A stretch of 29,567 nt of DNA from Lingula anatina (lineage: Eukaryota > Brachiopoda > Lingulata > Lingulida > Lingulidae): the NCBI RefSeq assembly GCF_001039355.2, contig NW_019775651.1, positions 159,337 to 188,903 of the forward strand, read 5' to 3'. Position 1 is the stretch's first letter, and each line of letters begins with the position of its first letter. The notes beneath the pieces were generated by a model. It made no database searches. It was not told where the DNA came from and worked only from the letters and a program-made list of their open reading frames with translations. Made by a program: the position numbers and the translations under genes. Shown here piece by piece: positions 9,861-22,900 of this stretch.

Positions 9861-10722
9861 TTGAATGACAGAGGTCACCACTTCACGTGACTGTCAGGTG
9901 ACCAAGGCACTTTATTTTAAGCAGAACATGGATATTTTATTCAGTAAAATAAAAAAAGGCAGTGCACATGTCCACACAAGACTCTAAAACTTGCACAGAC
10001 ACCTAACTATGGAAAAGAAAATTACGGCATTCTTTTAAAAATGTTAGAAAACCTAGGTTGTATTGAAATTATTATTTCTTTTATATCTCACGAATTCCTG
10101 GCTATCCTAAATTTTTCCATCAATATTTGTGAGGAACCATTGGAGATATCCTGTTCACTAACATACAGACACAACACTATGAAAACACACCCTCCTTTGC
10201 TGGTGGAGATGATAAAGTCATTGAGGCTGTTGTGGTAGTTAATCAGTCTGGTATAATCAGCATTTTATTTCCCAACAGCATTATTTATTAACAAATCCAG
10301 AAACTGAGGATGGTAAGCGCAGGAATTGTAAAAGTAATAAAAAAACTATACTAATCCTCTGCTCACAAACTATTGGACTACAATGAACCAATAAATATAC
10401 AGATATTACAAATGTTCTTACATTCTTGTTAATCTTAGACTGCACTATGGAATCATATTAGATTAAGTTGCAGACTCCTGGATAGGGAAAACAAAAGTAA
10501 TTGGTATGTCATAACATGGTACTTTACCTACTAGTAGGGTCATTTCTCTGTTAAAACTACCACTAAATGCCGAAAAATTACTTTGGCAAAGCAAAAGAAA
10601 GTATCCAAAATAAATTCATTCATCTATCAGCATCTTGACATCAAATTTTGATTTGGGAAAAATAATTACAGTAATTTGCACCAATTTTTTTGTCTGAGTG
10701 AATCCTATTCACATGTGCCTAC
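9861..10722. other. Non-coding stretch between orphan exon and BARD1 exon 6
   Basis: AT-rich sequence with a possible AATAAA for the plus-strand orphan exon at 9948-9953. I searched the minus strand for BARD1 ankyrin or BRCT exons here and saw none. Confidence 0.5.
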
Positions 10723-13700
10723 CTTGTGCTGCAGGGATGTTCTGCTTTTCCACAGATTGCCTGGTTGTTTTTGTGTGACCTGGGGAGTCAATTGAAGCAG
10801 GTGGAGTCTCAGACGATCGTCTGGACTTTCTTGTTGGAGCTGGAGAGAGATTTGTCTCAGCTGATCTTCTGGTCTTTCTGATGGTCACTGGTGAAGGAGA
10901 TAGCACTGTGCCTGTGGGCAACTTTCTATTGTGGACTCTGTCTCCAGACTTAGGTCTATGATTCTGAAACAGCAACAAGATGATCATGATAGTATTGATA
11001 CTAAAGAAATTACAGCTGTACAGAAAAGTTCCCAAACGATAACCTATTAACATTATTTTTTTTACTTAATACTTATATAAATGAAATATTATAAATTGTG
11101 TCATATTTAGTGCATCAGGGACAAAGATTGCAACAGCATTTATAATACAGTAAAAAAAAATTTTTACAAGCACATCATGCAAACTAATCTGACCACAATG
11201 CCCCCCCCCTCCTATCCCCTTCCATCCCACCACCCTGTCCAATACTCACCTCACTATGGTGTAGTGTCCTAGGTCGCCGTGACCTGTGTACAGCTGAGGT
11301 GGGCGTGGCACACAGGCCCAATTCCTCCACAGTGACAGCTCCTTGCTCAGAATCCTGCTCATCACATTCAGGCTTGTGGTGTTTGCTGTCAGCACCACAC
11401 CCACCATGAGACCTGTTTTTATCTTCTCCAGACTTGCCAGGATATTTTCCAGACTGGATGTGGTTAATATGGTCATCATTCTCAGTCTGAATTGTCACAG
11501 AAGCATCATTGTCCGTGCTAATTTCCTCATTAAGAACATTTGCCTTAGTAGCTGCAGTAGCAGTTTTTTCACTGCTGATGGCACTGTTACTGACATTGCA
11601 TTTATCAACTGCATCCTTGTTCTTGTCATCGTCACCAGTCACAAATCCCCCTGCAATGTCTATTGCAGCATTGTAACAATTACTGACACCTTGTATTGAT
11701 GTGTCATTGATGTTGGAGACGTGACCTTTGGACTTAATGGAGCTGGTGGGAGTAATGATCTGCACTCTTCTCTTCCGTTCCTCTCTTCCTTCCTTTGTTT
11801 TCTTACAGCTGGTGCAAGGGTCATTAAAGGAAGCTTCTGAAGGCGACTGTTTAATTCCCCACCTGAAATTAATCTTGGAACTTTTATATCATGCAAGACT
11901 GGAAAACGTCTTAGAATCTGCATGGGAATGAGGTGTGTTAACATTTCAGCAAGTAGTTAATAAATAAAAAACAAAAAAAACAAACAAAAAAAAACAAAGG
12001 GGACTCAAGAACCTGGTGAGTTTACACCGTTGCGCAGCAATAGACTGTAATTAGAGAGAATATATACATATTACCCACCTCTTATTTACAGCAGCCAGTG
12101 CTTTCTTTTTCACATTCTTAGCAGTGACACTCCGCGTTCTTCTCCCTGCTGGCTTAGAAGTTGTTGTCATAGGTGAAGACTCAAAATCATACACAGCATA
12201 TGGATCTTTATTGACAGGTGGGACTAGGTTTTCTTTCTGAACAGAGGCTGGTTGATGGCTGGACTCCTCAAGGTCATGGCTTTTATTCTTCTTCTTTGTC
12301 TCTTTAGGAGAATTTAATTCACCTCCTCCTAAAATCAAAATCAGATTGTTTTGACACTGAGGGTTTTCCCAGGATTTGGGGTACAGGGAGTTCAAAATCT
12401 TAATCTGTAATCTCATCACAGATTTACAGGGAGTCCAATATGGGTACATCAAGTTACTATCATTGTTAAAGATAAGTGAGAGTATCCATTTGTTTAGGGG
12501 CCCGCACACGGTGAGCATTTGGCGCGCGCCACTTGTGCTGCGCCGTTTTCTCATCGTGTGCGGGGGTATTTTGGTGAGATTTTTGCCTCACACGCGGCTG
12601 AGCAAAATTTCTCACGTGTTTGATTTTTTTGGTCTCTTGAGACAAATGTCTCAGCGTGTGCGGGGTGCAAGCGCCGATTGCTCACGCCATGCTAACAATG
12701 CGCATGTGCCAGAAGCCGGAAACAAACAAAAATGGCAGCCCCCAGCAAAGTCAACAAAAATGTACACAGTTATAGTTAGTCTGATTGATTAACGTGGTCA
12801 CCATTATCCATTACTATCAGAAAAAACAACAATATGTAATGTTTCCTTAAACACATGATCCCACAGTTCACAGTGCGTCCGCTAGGGGCAGGCCGGGAGG
12901 CACTTCTGCTGAGCAAAGAGCGCATCGTTTGCGGGGAGCTGAGGAGCGCGAGCATCGGGCGCAGCGCAAGTGGCGCGCGCCAAATGCTCACCGTGTGCGG
13001 ACCCCTTTTGGCATTGTTCTCTATGAAAAATAAAAACTTTGAAAAAAAGAAGCCAGTGAAAAGGTACCAACATGTAATAATATTGTTTATCATGATCAGG
13101 AAGCATTCTGCTAACTCATAAGTGTCAAGAATGTGTTATATGTGATAGTTATCTATATGACTTGGCAACTGACCCTCGTGTTGTGTGGCTGTGTTCTGGG
13201 CCAGCAGCCTCTTGAATCTCTTACACATGAGCACCACGTTGGCCAGCTGACGGTTACTCTGGACGTCTCTCGCGTGGGATGGAATGTTGCACACAGGGCA
13301 GTTTTCACCTAACTGGTCAGATATACAGCTCCTTGAAATAGGCAACATGAGCAGACTATAGTGATAAACATGATAAATTCCAGATTCTGAAACTAGACTT
13401 TATTTAAATAAATATTTGCCAAGGCGAATGTTGAGCCAAATCAAGTTTTGAAAGAAAAAAAAAGAAAAAAAAAATTATTTCTTTTTAACCAACTTAAAAT
13501 TTGTCAAGTGGCCAAATTTTGATACAGTGAACAAAGATTTGAAAAACATATATTCAATTATTCTCAAATATAAATTTTGTGCCTAAAAATATTATTTTTA
13601 GACAAAAATAAATAAATAAAAATTAAAAAAATCACAAGATCGCACTATGTTATTGAAAGGCATACAGTAACTTACCTGCAGAAGCAGTGCTCACACCCTC

Positions 13701-14333
13701 CCAGCATACATGGGTTGTCAACTAGATGATGACTGCAACACAAAATGTAACATGGCAAATAACATATTAAGTCATAAACATGGGTGGTGTTCAAATCAAA
13801 TTGATCCCTTGTTGTAGTGCCATCTATTGGGGGAGTAAGGAGTTTGTGTCAACTATCATTTGATTGATTTAATGTGCATGTGTAATTACAGCTGATTGTA
13901 GTATATAGTTACTGAAACTCTGACATGATTTTGGGTTGTAAGGAAATACTGGGGAGAAATGGATTTGAGGCCTTGCAACAGGTGGAATGTGGCCATTTTC
14001 AAGTACTGGAGTTAGAATTTAGAAAATATTTTTTTAAAAATCTGATTTCTTAATCTCATTGAAAACCTAAAAAATATCCTAAAAAACTAAGGGGTGGGTA
14101 AAAACTTTGTTTCTAGACTTCTAGCATAAAAACTTCATTTAATGGTGTTTGAGAATTTCAGTACCATACAATTGTCACACTGAAACGCAATGTGTAGACG
14201 CCGTAGTCAAGCTGCCTAGGCGTTCTCAGTAGTTGTCCACTTTAGACAGCAGTTTAGTTACTCACCAAATATCACAAGACAGGAGGGTTTCCAGCTGCCC
14301 TATTGCTGTGTCACATTTTCCCCAATCGCACAT
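10723..14333 (-). CDS. BARD1: BARD1 homologue, exons 1-6 only (RING domain and disordered middle region)
   Basis: Six exons join in frame on the minus strand: 14333-14266, 13732-13676, 13331-13174, 12328-12079, 11862-11250 and 10963-10723, giving 462 residues. The RING finger spans exons 1-3 with ligands C20, C23, C36, H38, C41, C44, C53 and C56, matching vertebrate BARD1 spacing exactly. It includes the typical Leu-Gly-Gly-Cys-Glu-His core and a following Asn-Arg-Gln-Leu helix. A second match crosses exons 4 and 5: a basic Lys-Lys-Lys-Ala-Leu-Ala run, then Asn-Lys-Arg-Trp. BARD1 pairs with BRCA1 through the RING to form a nuclear ubiquitin ligase in DNA repair. The rest is low-complexity Ser/Thr/Lys-rich sequence. 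The ankyrin and BRCT exons are absent; exon 6 ends in phase 1 at a good donor and nothing suitable follows before the N at 9260. The start Met is the first after an in-frame stop. Confidence 0.88.
11191..11250. other. BARD1 exon 5 donor and poly-C/G tract
   Basis: Exon 5 ends at a strong donor (gtgagt on the minus strand, just below 11250). The frame remains open for some 20 codons past it into a glycine-rich stretch caused by a C run near 11203; the donor makes it likely that this extension is intronic. Confidence 0.6.
12496..13006. mobile_element. 511-bp MITE in BARD1 intron 3
   Basis: Terminal inverted repeats of 49 bases (12496-12544 and 12958-13006) match at all but two positions and start AGGGG(C/T)CCGCACACGG. 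They contain the palindromic core ttggcgcgcgccaa. The flanks are TTT on both sides (12493-12495 and 13007-13009), fitting a 3-bp target duplication. The element is GC- and CpG-rich, unlike the AT-rich intron around it, and the subterminal motif cgtgtgcggg recurs inside. No transposase frame is present. The open frames crossing this region on either strand are products of the repeat, not genes. Confidence 0.82.
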
Positions 14334-15079
14334 TGCTTTAAGTAACGGCGAGTTACCAGAAGCAAGGGTTTTAAGTAAATTGAGCGCTTATCACCCGCGC
14401 CAAGTTTCAAATTGACCTTGACCTGTAGATGTCCCACAATGCAATGCGTGAGGAGACCAACCTGGCAAAACGCAAAGTGTAGAGACTATTTTCAAAGCTT
14501 TTCGCAGACCAAGTTAGTTCTAAGCTTAGTCTTGTTTAGTAGATTATATAGATATTCTCATAGCATATCTCTGAGTTTATGCATTTGCCCTTTTTATCAA
14601 ACAATTTAGCGTTGAATTTTTTCAAGTTAATTATTTTTATACCTGTCTCTTCAAAATCCCGAGATGACCCAATTTCCGGTCAATAGTGTTTGTTGATTAC
14701 GGAAAATTCCCCCTTAAAGCATGACACAAGAAACGTAGCAACTGAACTATAGTTTATGAAGCTGGAAGTATATGCGAAATAGGTAGGTACGCAACAGAGC
14801 TAAGCTGGTGCTTAAAGAAATGCCAGGTTGGTTAGTAAAGCGCCATCGGTTATAAGCCAAGGCAAATACAGAGGGGCTGGGATAGTTCACGTCACTTGTG
14901 ACTCCCTTGTCTGCTTTTTACACAAGCAGTACTGCCAAGACTTTGGACGTTTATTCAATCGATATTCTAAAGAAGTCCCCAATATTTAAGTGTGGGGCTG
15001 CAATGAGTAAGTTGGGATTTTTTAGCTCATGAGAAGCTTGTGAGTTAAAAATGCAGAGAGGAAATACAGAAAACCAGTC
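14334..15079. other. 5' flank of BARD1 (probable promoter side)
   Basis: Sequence upstream of the BARD1 start codon on the minus strand. The first 100-odd bases are richer in CpG than nearby introns, as expected for a housekeeping 5' UTR. I see no clear TATA box or other gene. It ends at the N at 15080. Confidence 0.4.
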
Positions 15080-15080
15080 N
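15080..15080. other. Single N, probable contig join
   Basis: The base after this N is the first base of copy 2 of the large repeat, matching 2530 in copy 1. A copy beginning exactly at a gap points to an assembly join. Confidence 0.8.
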
Positions 15081-16876
15081 GTTTTTGTCAGTGGGGACGA
15101 TTTCATACCAACGTAATTAGTAGTGCACAGCCCTCAGACATTCTTCAGCTAAGTGATTATACGCAGTTTAAGGGTTGTGGGGGGAGGGGTGCATAACTAT
15201 GCAGACCTTTGTTGTTCATGAGCTGACTTCAGATAAACCATATCGATATCATTTTTAGTAAAATAGGTAAAAAAATAAGATACCTGTACTATTGTGCCGT
15301 GGAATATTATGAGGGTTAATTGCGTGCTTAGATAAATTAAAAAAAATTTTTTTAAATTAATCATAAGTTTGGTGTGTGGTTTAAAGCAGAATATGCCAAT
15401 GTGACCTCAGATACTAAAACAAGGTCATACAGTAATTGTGTTTCAGTGGCTCAGATAAAGCGGGAGATGGATAATAGGTCTTTAAGATCTTATTGATGGA
15501 GCTCTTGGGATAGTTTACTAACTTAGCATTGATCTAGTTATATACATATATGTATTTTGGCCTTTACAACTGTTGTTCAGCTTCTATGCAATTTCCTTGT
15601 CTTCAGTTTAGTATATATCAGTTACGTTATGGATACAGCAATTAACTCTAGTGACAGTACACATGTATAGAGGGCGCCTGTGTCTTTACTATATGTATTG
15701 CAGAAACCAATTCAATCCTAGAGAGGGAGCTGGGTTTTCTTTTACCTTGGTGTTTATGAGAAAGTTCATTTCTAATTGTAAGGAAAAAAGGTTATTTTTT
15801 ATAACAGTTTATTGAGTCTTAACTAAATAAAGATGATTCAGAAGAAAGAAGTATAATTGAAACTTTTTTGCTAATGACTGCATTAGACATCTGAAACCTA
15901 ATTAATTTTGGAATCCTGTAAATTTTGTAGAAAAATAATAAGGGAGATTTATTACTTCCTTTCTGATGAAGTGTCTTTCAGATGTGCTGACATTTTTCCA
16001 ACTGTCACTTTTTGGGAGCCAAAAAGATCAATTTCCCGGGGCGGAGGGGGGGGGGGGGCGCTTGACCCCATGCCACATTTTCTGTCTTTATTATTTCATG
16101 GCAGTCTCATCCCTGGCCATTAAATGATCATGCATATTTATTTCTTAAAATCATATTATTGTGCTTGCATGTATGCCCCATGCCAACTTGAGAATATCCC
16201 AAGGCACTCTAAAAAGGAAATTAGTATTCTTGATCAAATTTTAATTATAATTCAGCTTCTGCGTGACATTTTTTCTTGGAAATATACTTAGTATATACCT
16301 GCTGTGTTACTCTAAGTGACTGAAGGAAAATTATTGATCATCAGGTGTGCTTTGTACTTTCATTGGAAATTATGTGACGTGGTTTTACTGCAACTTAATT
16401 AACTTCTCCTTAGAGGTAGGTTCAAGAAGCATTCGAACAGAGCCTGATGGCCTCATTTTTAATACGGGGTTGTTTTCTTGTCTGTGACATCTGTCTGTCT
16501 GTCTGTCTGTCTCATTTCTTAACTGTATGCAGAGCCTTGATGGTTTAATTTAAAGGGCAATGATAACAGATTTTCACAGAAAAACATTGACTGGCCGTTA
16601 AGTATTAAATGATTGCAAGAATATAGATTTTGTGAGTGAATTTGAATAAACCAGCATATAAACTGTTCACTCCACAAAGCAGGCCTGAGGACCTACTAGT
16701 ATTAGTAAGCATGTCTACAAAATTTCACTGTCCAACTTCCCTCAGACCCAAAATCAAGGATAAATTTACACTCCCCAATGATGCATTTTATGCCTTTAGT
16801 GTTATAATATATGTTGACTTACAGATGCACTAGTACATGTATTTCATGTGATGAAAAAATTGTCCCTTAATTGTAG
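15081..16876. other. Non-coding upstream region of A-T-R copy 2
   Basis: Counterpart of 2530-4366. It holds an expanded poly-G run (about 16040-16058), a TCTG repeat (16491-16512) and a 24-base insertion (16568-16591) absent from copy 1. It ends at the same 3' acceptor before the 5' UTR. No coding exon is seen. Confidence 0.6.
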
Positions 16877-16916
16877 CCTCCCTTGAGTTATAGTGTCCCA
16901 GTGAACACCATCCAAC

Positions 16917-19900
16917 ATGGAGTATGAGAACCAAGGTCTGCTGCATGAAATGTTTGTGCGGCAAGCAAAGGCAACACCTGATAAAGTGAGTACACTAATA
17001 GATTTTCATATCGAAACGTGGTGTGTGGTGTTGAAGAACAAAAATGATTTAAATTGCCACAGTTGTAAATTTACAAAGTTTTGAGTCAATATATGTATCT
17101 ATGCTACCATGTGGATTTTATTGATTTTATTAATTAAACATATTATTTTACATGTAATTACTTTATTGGACTCTTGCACTTCAAAAAGTTACCTATGCAA
17201 GTATGCAGTTTTTAACTTAATGCTCTTTAATCCTGCCAGATAGCAGTTGTGACGGACAGTGGCAAGCAAGTTACATTTGCAGAGCTAGACGAACTGACAG
17301 ATATTCTCGCCACAGCTCTTAGGATCAAGGGGGTGAAACCCAACACCAGTGTGGGGATATACCTTGAGAGATGTCTGGAGTATACCATTGCTTATATAGC
17401 AATATTAAGAGCAGGTAAAAATTGGTTTGTGAGCAACATCAGCATGTTGTACTACCAGCAGCAGAAGCATCGATGGTACTTACCTGTGTTGCCTTGGTCC
17501 TGACTAGTCTGTGTATACAAAGTGTCCGCTACATCATTTGCTGTTAGAGTATACAAGGGCCTGTGTCTTCATCTCTTTATTTTTTTCTCTCTGCATGTTT
17601 GTGTGTGTGCAAAATTTCATGATTTAAGAAAAAGAGCTTTTTCATGATTTAAGAAAAAAAGTTGTCATTTGATCATTTCAACTTGTGAATCAAGTTTATT
17701 ATAATACCCAGTCTTTGAATTTACAACATCTATAAATACACTTATTTCTTACAGTACATCTTCTTGAGTTCTTCTCTGAATTGAGATCCAAATATGCCGT
17801 AAACAAAAAAGTTAATTGATGCGCTTATGGTAGAGATAAGTCCCATGGGTAACATTATATAATTTGAACTGTTTTCAAATAAATTTGGAAAAACTGTGCC
17901 CACCTGCAGTCCTATGAACAGAATATCAGTTGCAAGCATGAACACTGTAATGACTATCAGCATTTTTAACATTTCCCAGTGTAACTTCCTGTTACGTTGT
18001 GAAATCCTGGGACAGTTCTCTACTGTTGCAATTCTGTTCCTATACATCGATAGCTCTTTCATTGTTCTGGCAGTATAGTATATGAAAAGAACCATTGGTA
18101 AAACACAAGAAACTGGAATGTTGAGAATAAGTCTAAACACAACTGAGTACTTCTGCCAGAAAGGGCCTTGTTTTAAGTGCAACTTTGTACACATTTCTGC
18201 CAAGGTGTTGTCACAGTGACCAACATTTATATTTGCCACATCAAACAGTTTTGCACTGTTGAACAGAAGGAGAACCACTAATAGAACGAGAATTGGAAGG
18301 AATCCCTTTTTTGTTGATAATGAATGTTGAAAATGTGCGTTGTAAGGATTTTTGATGCTCTGGAAACGAGTTCTTGCCACCAAAACTGCCATATAAACTT
18401 GTAATGTTTGTAAGAAGTTAAACAAAGTTCCAGCATAAAGGAAAAGTCTTGGCTGATTCAATTTGATCTCCTCTGATAAAAAGGTCGATTTGCATATTAT
18501 ATAACCAGATAACAGGATTCGTAGAATTAAAAATATGCTGTCATTAACTGCCATGATGAGTAGCAGAAACATAGTTTTGTTCTTTTTCCTGTATTTGGAG
18601 AAAATTACCATTGCCAATGTGTTCAAAATTATTCCTCCCACTGCAAAGACATTGATGGCAATGTGGCCAATCAAGTTTAGCTTCACCTTAAAATTAATTG
18701 TTCCATTTATCACTTCTGATCCATTGATAATACTTGTATTGTACAAAGACATATCTAATTCCCACTGAATTAATTTAATGATATCCTGGTCTTTTAATCA
18801 GGGGCAGATCCAGAGATATTTTGTGACGGTCTTCCAAATTATCTTTGTTGAACCACGTCCTCCATTTTTGACTGTCTTCCTACAGAAAAAATTAGGTAGT
18901 TATCCATTAACACAAACTTGAAAAATTCTTATGGTTTTCCAGAAGACACAGAACACGGCTTCCGTTCGCCCGTGTTAAATGCCGTCAATACATAAATTCA
19001 ATTTAATATGTCACTAGTCAATGTTAAGACTTTACCTTGTGCTACTTTACAATTCGTCAGGAACTTTTGCCAAGATACTGGATCATGCCGTGTTCAAGAT
19101 TCTGTTGTCTAGTAGAACTTCTACACTCATTATATATACAACAATCATGCTGCGTGATGGACTTGAAGAAATGCTGACGTATTGATTTTTAGGAGTAGTT
19201 GTAGGATTTGCTGTTTTACCATTAGTTGACACCAAGTCAAGAGACAAAGTACATTTCCTGTCACAACAATAACATGAAATCATATTGCCCTCTGAATTTT
19301 GGATTCAAATGCACATACAGTTAGAAAATGGTCTGCTTTATTTATTTATTTATTTGTTTGTTTGTTTGTTTGTTTATCTTGAATATGATTGAGTTTGATT
19401 TTGAGTCCAATCTGATTTATTGAAGCAGTAGCCTGCAACTGTCCATTAGCATTGCACTTTTTACTCAAAATCACCCTGTGATATTGTATCAAAATTGACA
19501 AAAGTATATTTTGTACACTGACATCATTGAATTGTTTGTTCATCATTTCTAGACTTTCTGACAACTTTCCTGTTTGACAACTTTTTGATCTCACTTACTA
19601 TTCCAGGTGGGGCATACTTGCCTCTAGACCTTGCTTACCCACGACCATTGTTGGAAGACATCATTGCAGACGCAACCCCTGTTGCCGTAGTAACATTCGA
19701 AGGATTAATGGACAGAGTTGCAAGTAATATATTATAGTTGAAAATTATTTTTATAATGGTGTGATTTCATCTTTCTGCTTGTTCTAGTTTCCTGAATATA
19801 CTCTCTTAGCTGTAATGAACTTCATGATTTTATTCAGAATTAGGGCTCGTTCCTATTGCAACTATCATTCTGTGTATATTGATCCAACTCTGTGGGTATT

Positions 19901-22900
19901 TTCACTGAATGCAATCATTTTAACAGATTAACGCACCTCGTGATGCCAACATGCGTGTAATCACTTGCTTTCGTTTCTTTATTCTACTTAATGCCAGGAG
20001 GAGGCATGTTAATCTGTTAAACTGATTACATTCAGTGAGAGCTTCTTCGAGGAGTTGGATCGATCCATGTGAACCCTTGGTTTCAATGTGAATGAGCCCT
20101 TAGAGTAGGCTTACTTTTAAAATGAGCACAGTAGAGGAAAACATTATATTGTAAAGAAGTGTCTTGTTAGGCTGAATCCAATCATATGAAGACTGTCAGC
20201 TAGTGTAGATTTCATAAGGATTCTTGTAACGTAATCAAACTTACTAGGCTCACAAGAAGCCATACTCTAGAACATTGTTCTTATCCAAGAGTATTGTAGC
20301 TGTTACAGTAAATATTTTACCAGTTGTTTTGTTATATGCCAAAAAAAAAAAAATGAATACTTCTATGCTTGTGGCATGTTTGTCTGCATGTACATGTTTA
20401 CAGTGTAATATGTTGCTGCATTTTTTTAATATGCTCCCGTCTTGTATTCATGTAATTTTGCATTTACACTTGTGCATCACAAAGGAATCATGGAAGGATA
20501 TTACCCAGGTATTGATACAATCAATTTGTGTAGGTTTTTGAGATTATTTGCCTTACTTTAATTTAACATCATATATGCAAATGGGAAAATAGAGTTGGTT
20601 TTGCATTTGCACAGTTATTATGTAAAAGAGAAACTAAATCACTTACAGGACTGGTTTAGTTGGACCCCAAAATTTTTTTTCAAACAGAAAAAACTGCATC
20701 TTCTAAATTCTTACTTTTATTTCTGCTTATTCCAAAATGTTAATTTAAAAAAGGAAAGACCCAGAGCTGTCCCTATTGTTTGTAAAAAATATGTATTTTC
20801 TGACTGGAGTACATATTTTTTACAAACAATAAAATTTGCTAGATTGTACTTATTTAACTTAGTTATATGTAATGAATATGTTTGAAATCTTTCCTTTACT
20901 ATGGTTACATAATGTGGTTCCAGCTGCAGAGTGTGTGTTAACCCTGGATGAAGGCTGGGCTGAGAGGCTCAAGGAGGAGAACTCCAAGCATGCCCCCTTC
21001 CCAGGCCCCCCAGTGGTCACTCTGGACTGTTTGGCATATACTGTTTACTCTTCAGGGACCACAGGGAAACCCAAGGGTGAGTACCACTGGGTTTGTGTGG
21101 TCTAGCTGGAACAAGTTTAAAATAAATAATGCCTGAATCTGGTTCTGTGGTGTGCTGTTTTAAAATGCAAATGATTTTTCAACATTTTTTCTGAGAATTG
21201 AATAGACAGAAAAGTTTTATAAAAGAAAAAGTATATCGCAGAGACTAGAAATGCTGTGGAATAACCTGGGCCTTATTGGCAGTTTTTATAAAGTATAAAA
21301 CCCAACAGATACATTCCAATGTCACACTTGGTTTAAAACATTAGGGGAACTTAAAATTTATATTTGAGAAGAACCTCTGATGTGCTTATATAAATGTGAA
21401 CATATTTCAACTTCGGATTTCTGTTAGAATCTTAGCTGTAGAGGAAGCAGAATGTAATGAGATGTGGAAGATCCATCGATACGTCTTATCTTTGTAGGCA
21501 TCCAATGCCCTCATCGCGGCGCGGTGTTCTCCTACCACTGGAGGCACAATTTTGCACCTTACGAGGAGGATGACAGGGAGGCCTGCAATGTATTCTTTGT
21601 GTGGGAAATGCTAAGACCATTACTGAAAGGTTTGTGTGTTAATAAACCCTAGCTGTTCACCATAGTTATTGAAAGGTGTCACCTCCTGCTTCAAATGTCA
21701 AAGCTGTGCTTCTTGACAGAAAATATTTATAAAGTCTCAATTGTTTTGAAAAGTTGGTTTTCTTTAATAAAACGTCCTTTTTTTGTTGGTAATTTTAGAT
21801 GAAATATCTGTAAAAAAATAAATATTTAGAAGGAGTGATTTATTTGAAAATTCTATGTTAAGTCAGTCATTTAATCCATTTCCCAGGTATTCCATTGTAC
21901 ATCATACCAGACACCATTATCTATGATCCAGTACAGCTGTGTGGATTTCTTCAGCGACAGAAGATCACCAGGATGCTGTTTACGCCATCTTTGTTTGAAG
22001 CAGTGCTTGATGTCGACACCGCAGACCTCCAGGCAGCTTTTAAGAGTATGAGGTGAGAGGGAAATTAGTGCTGTAGCTGACTCGTTATGTTAACACAGAG
22101 TCAGCAAGGAGGTTGTATGAGAAGATTAGTTGTTGTATAAGTAGTGCTTCATGTGACACGAATCTTGTGCAATTTTTTACTTTGAATGAGATCATTATAC
22201 TATGTTTTGCATTTCACTGAGGTTTCACTTGATTATTTCCGTACTCGAACCAGATTGAGTCATTCATTGCAGCTGAGACTCTTGTCAAGTCAAAAAGAGA
22301 CATACATATACATGCACTTATGTAATTTCTTGGAAATTATAAAATGTGATGAACTAGTGATGCCAGAATCAACTACCATTTTNGTTTTTTGTCTGTACAT
22401 TTGACAGCTTTGCTGCCTTGTTTGTTGGTAATTTTAGATGAAATATCTGTAAAAAAATAAAAATTTAGAAAGAGTGAGTAATTTGAAAATTCTATGTTAA
22501 GTCGGTTCATTTAATTCATTTCCCAGGTATTCCATTATACATCATACCAGACACCATTATCTATGATCCAGTACAGCTGTGTGGATTTCTTCAGCGACAG
22601 AAGATCACCAGGATGCTGTTTACACCATCTTTGTTTGAAGCAGTGCTTGATGTCGACACCGCAGACCTCCAGGCAGCTTTTAAGAGTATGAGGTGAGAGG
22701 GAAATTAGTGCTGTAGCTGACTCGTTATGTTAACACAGAGTCAGCAAGGAGGTTGTATGAGAAGATTAGTTGTTGTATAAGTAGTGCTTCATGTGACTCA
22801 AATCTTGTGCAATTTTTTACTTTGAATGAGATCATTATACTATGTTTTGCATTTCACTGAGGTTTCACTTGATTATTTCCGTACTCGAACCAGATTGAGT

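Larger units (their letters stand above)
15081..21785. repeat. Large direct repeat, copy 2
   Basis: Same content and order as 2530-9256. Unlike copy 1, it continues past the shared end into exon 6 of the enzyme gene, so this copy is the one joined to the rest of the coding region. Confidence 0.95.

Noticed and set aside
11343-11931. Plus-strand frames opposite BARD1 exon 5
   Set aside because: They are antisense shadows of a 613-base BARD1 exon whose phase and borders fit the neighbouring exons.
12776-13121. Overlapping frames on both strands in BARD1 intron 3
   Set aside because: They are translations of the right half of the MITE and its inverted repeat.
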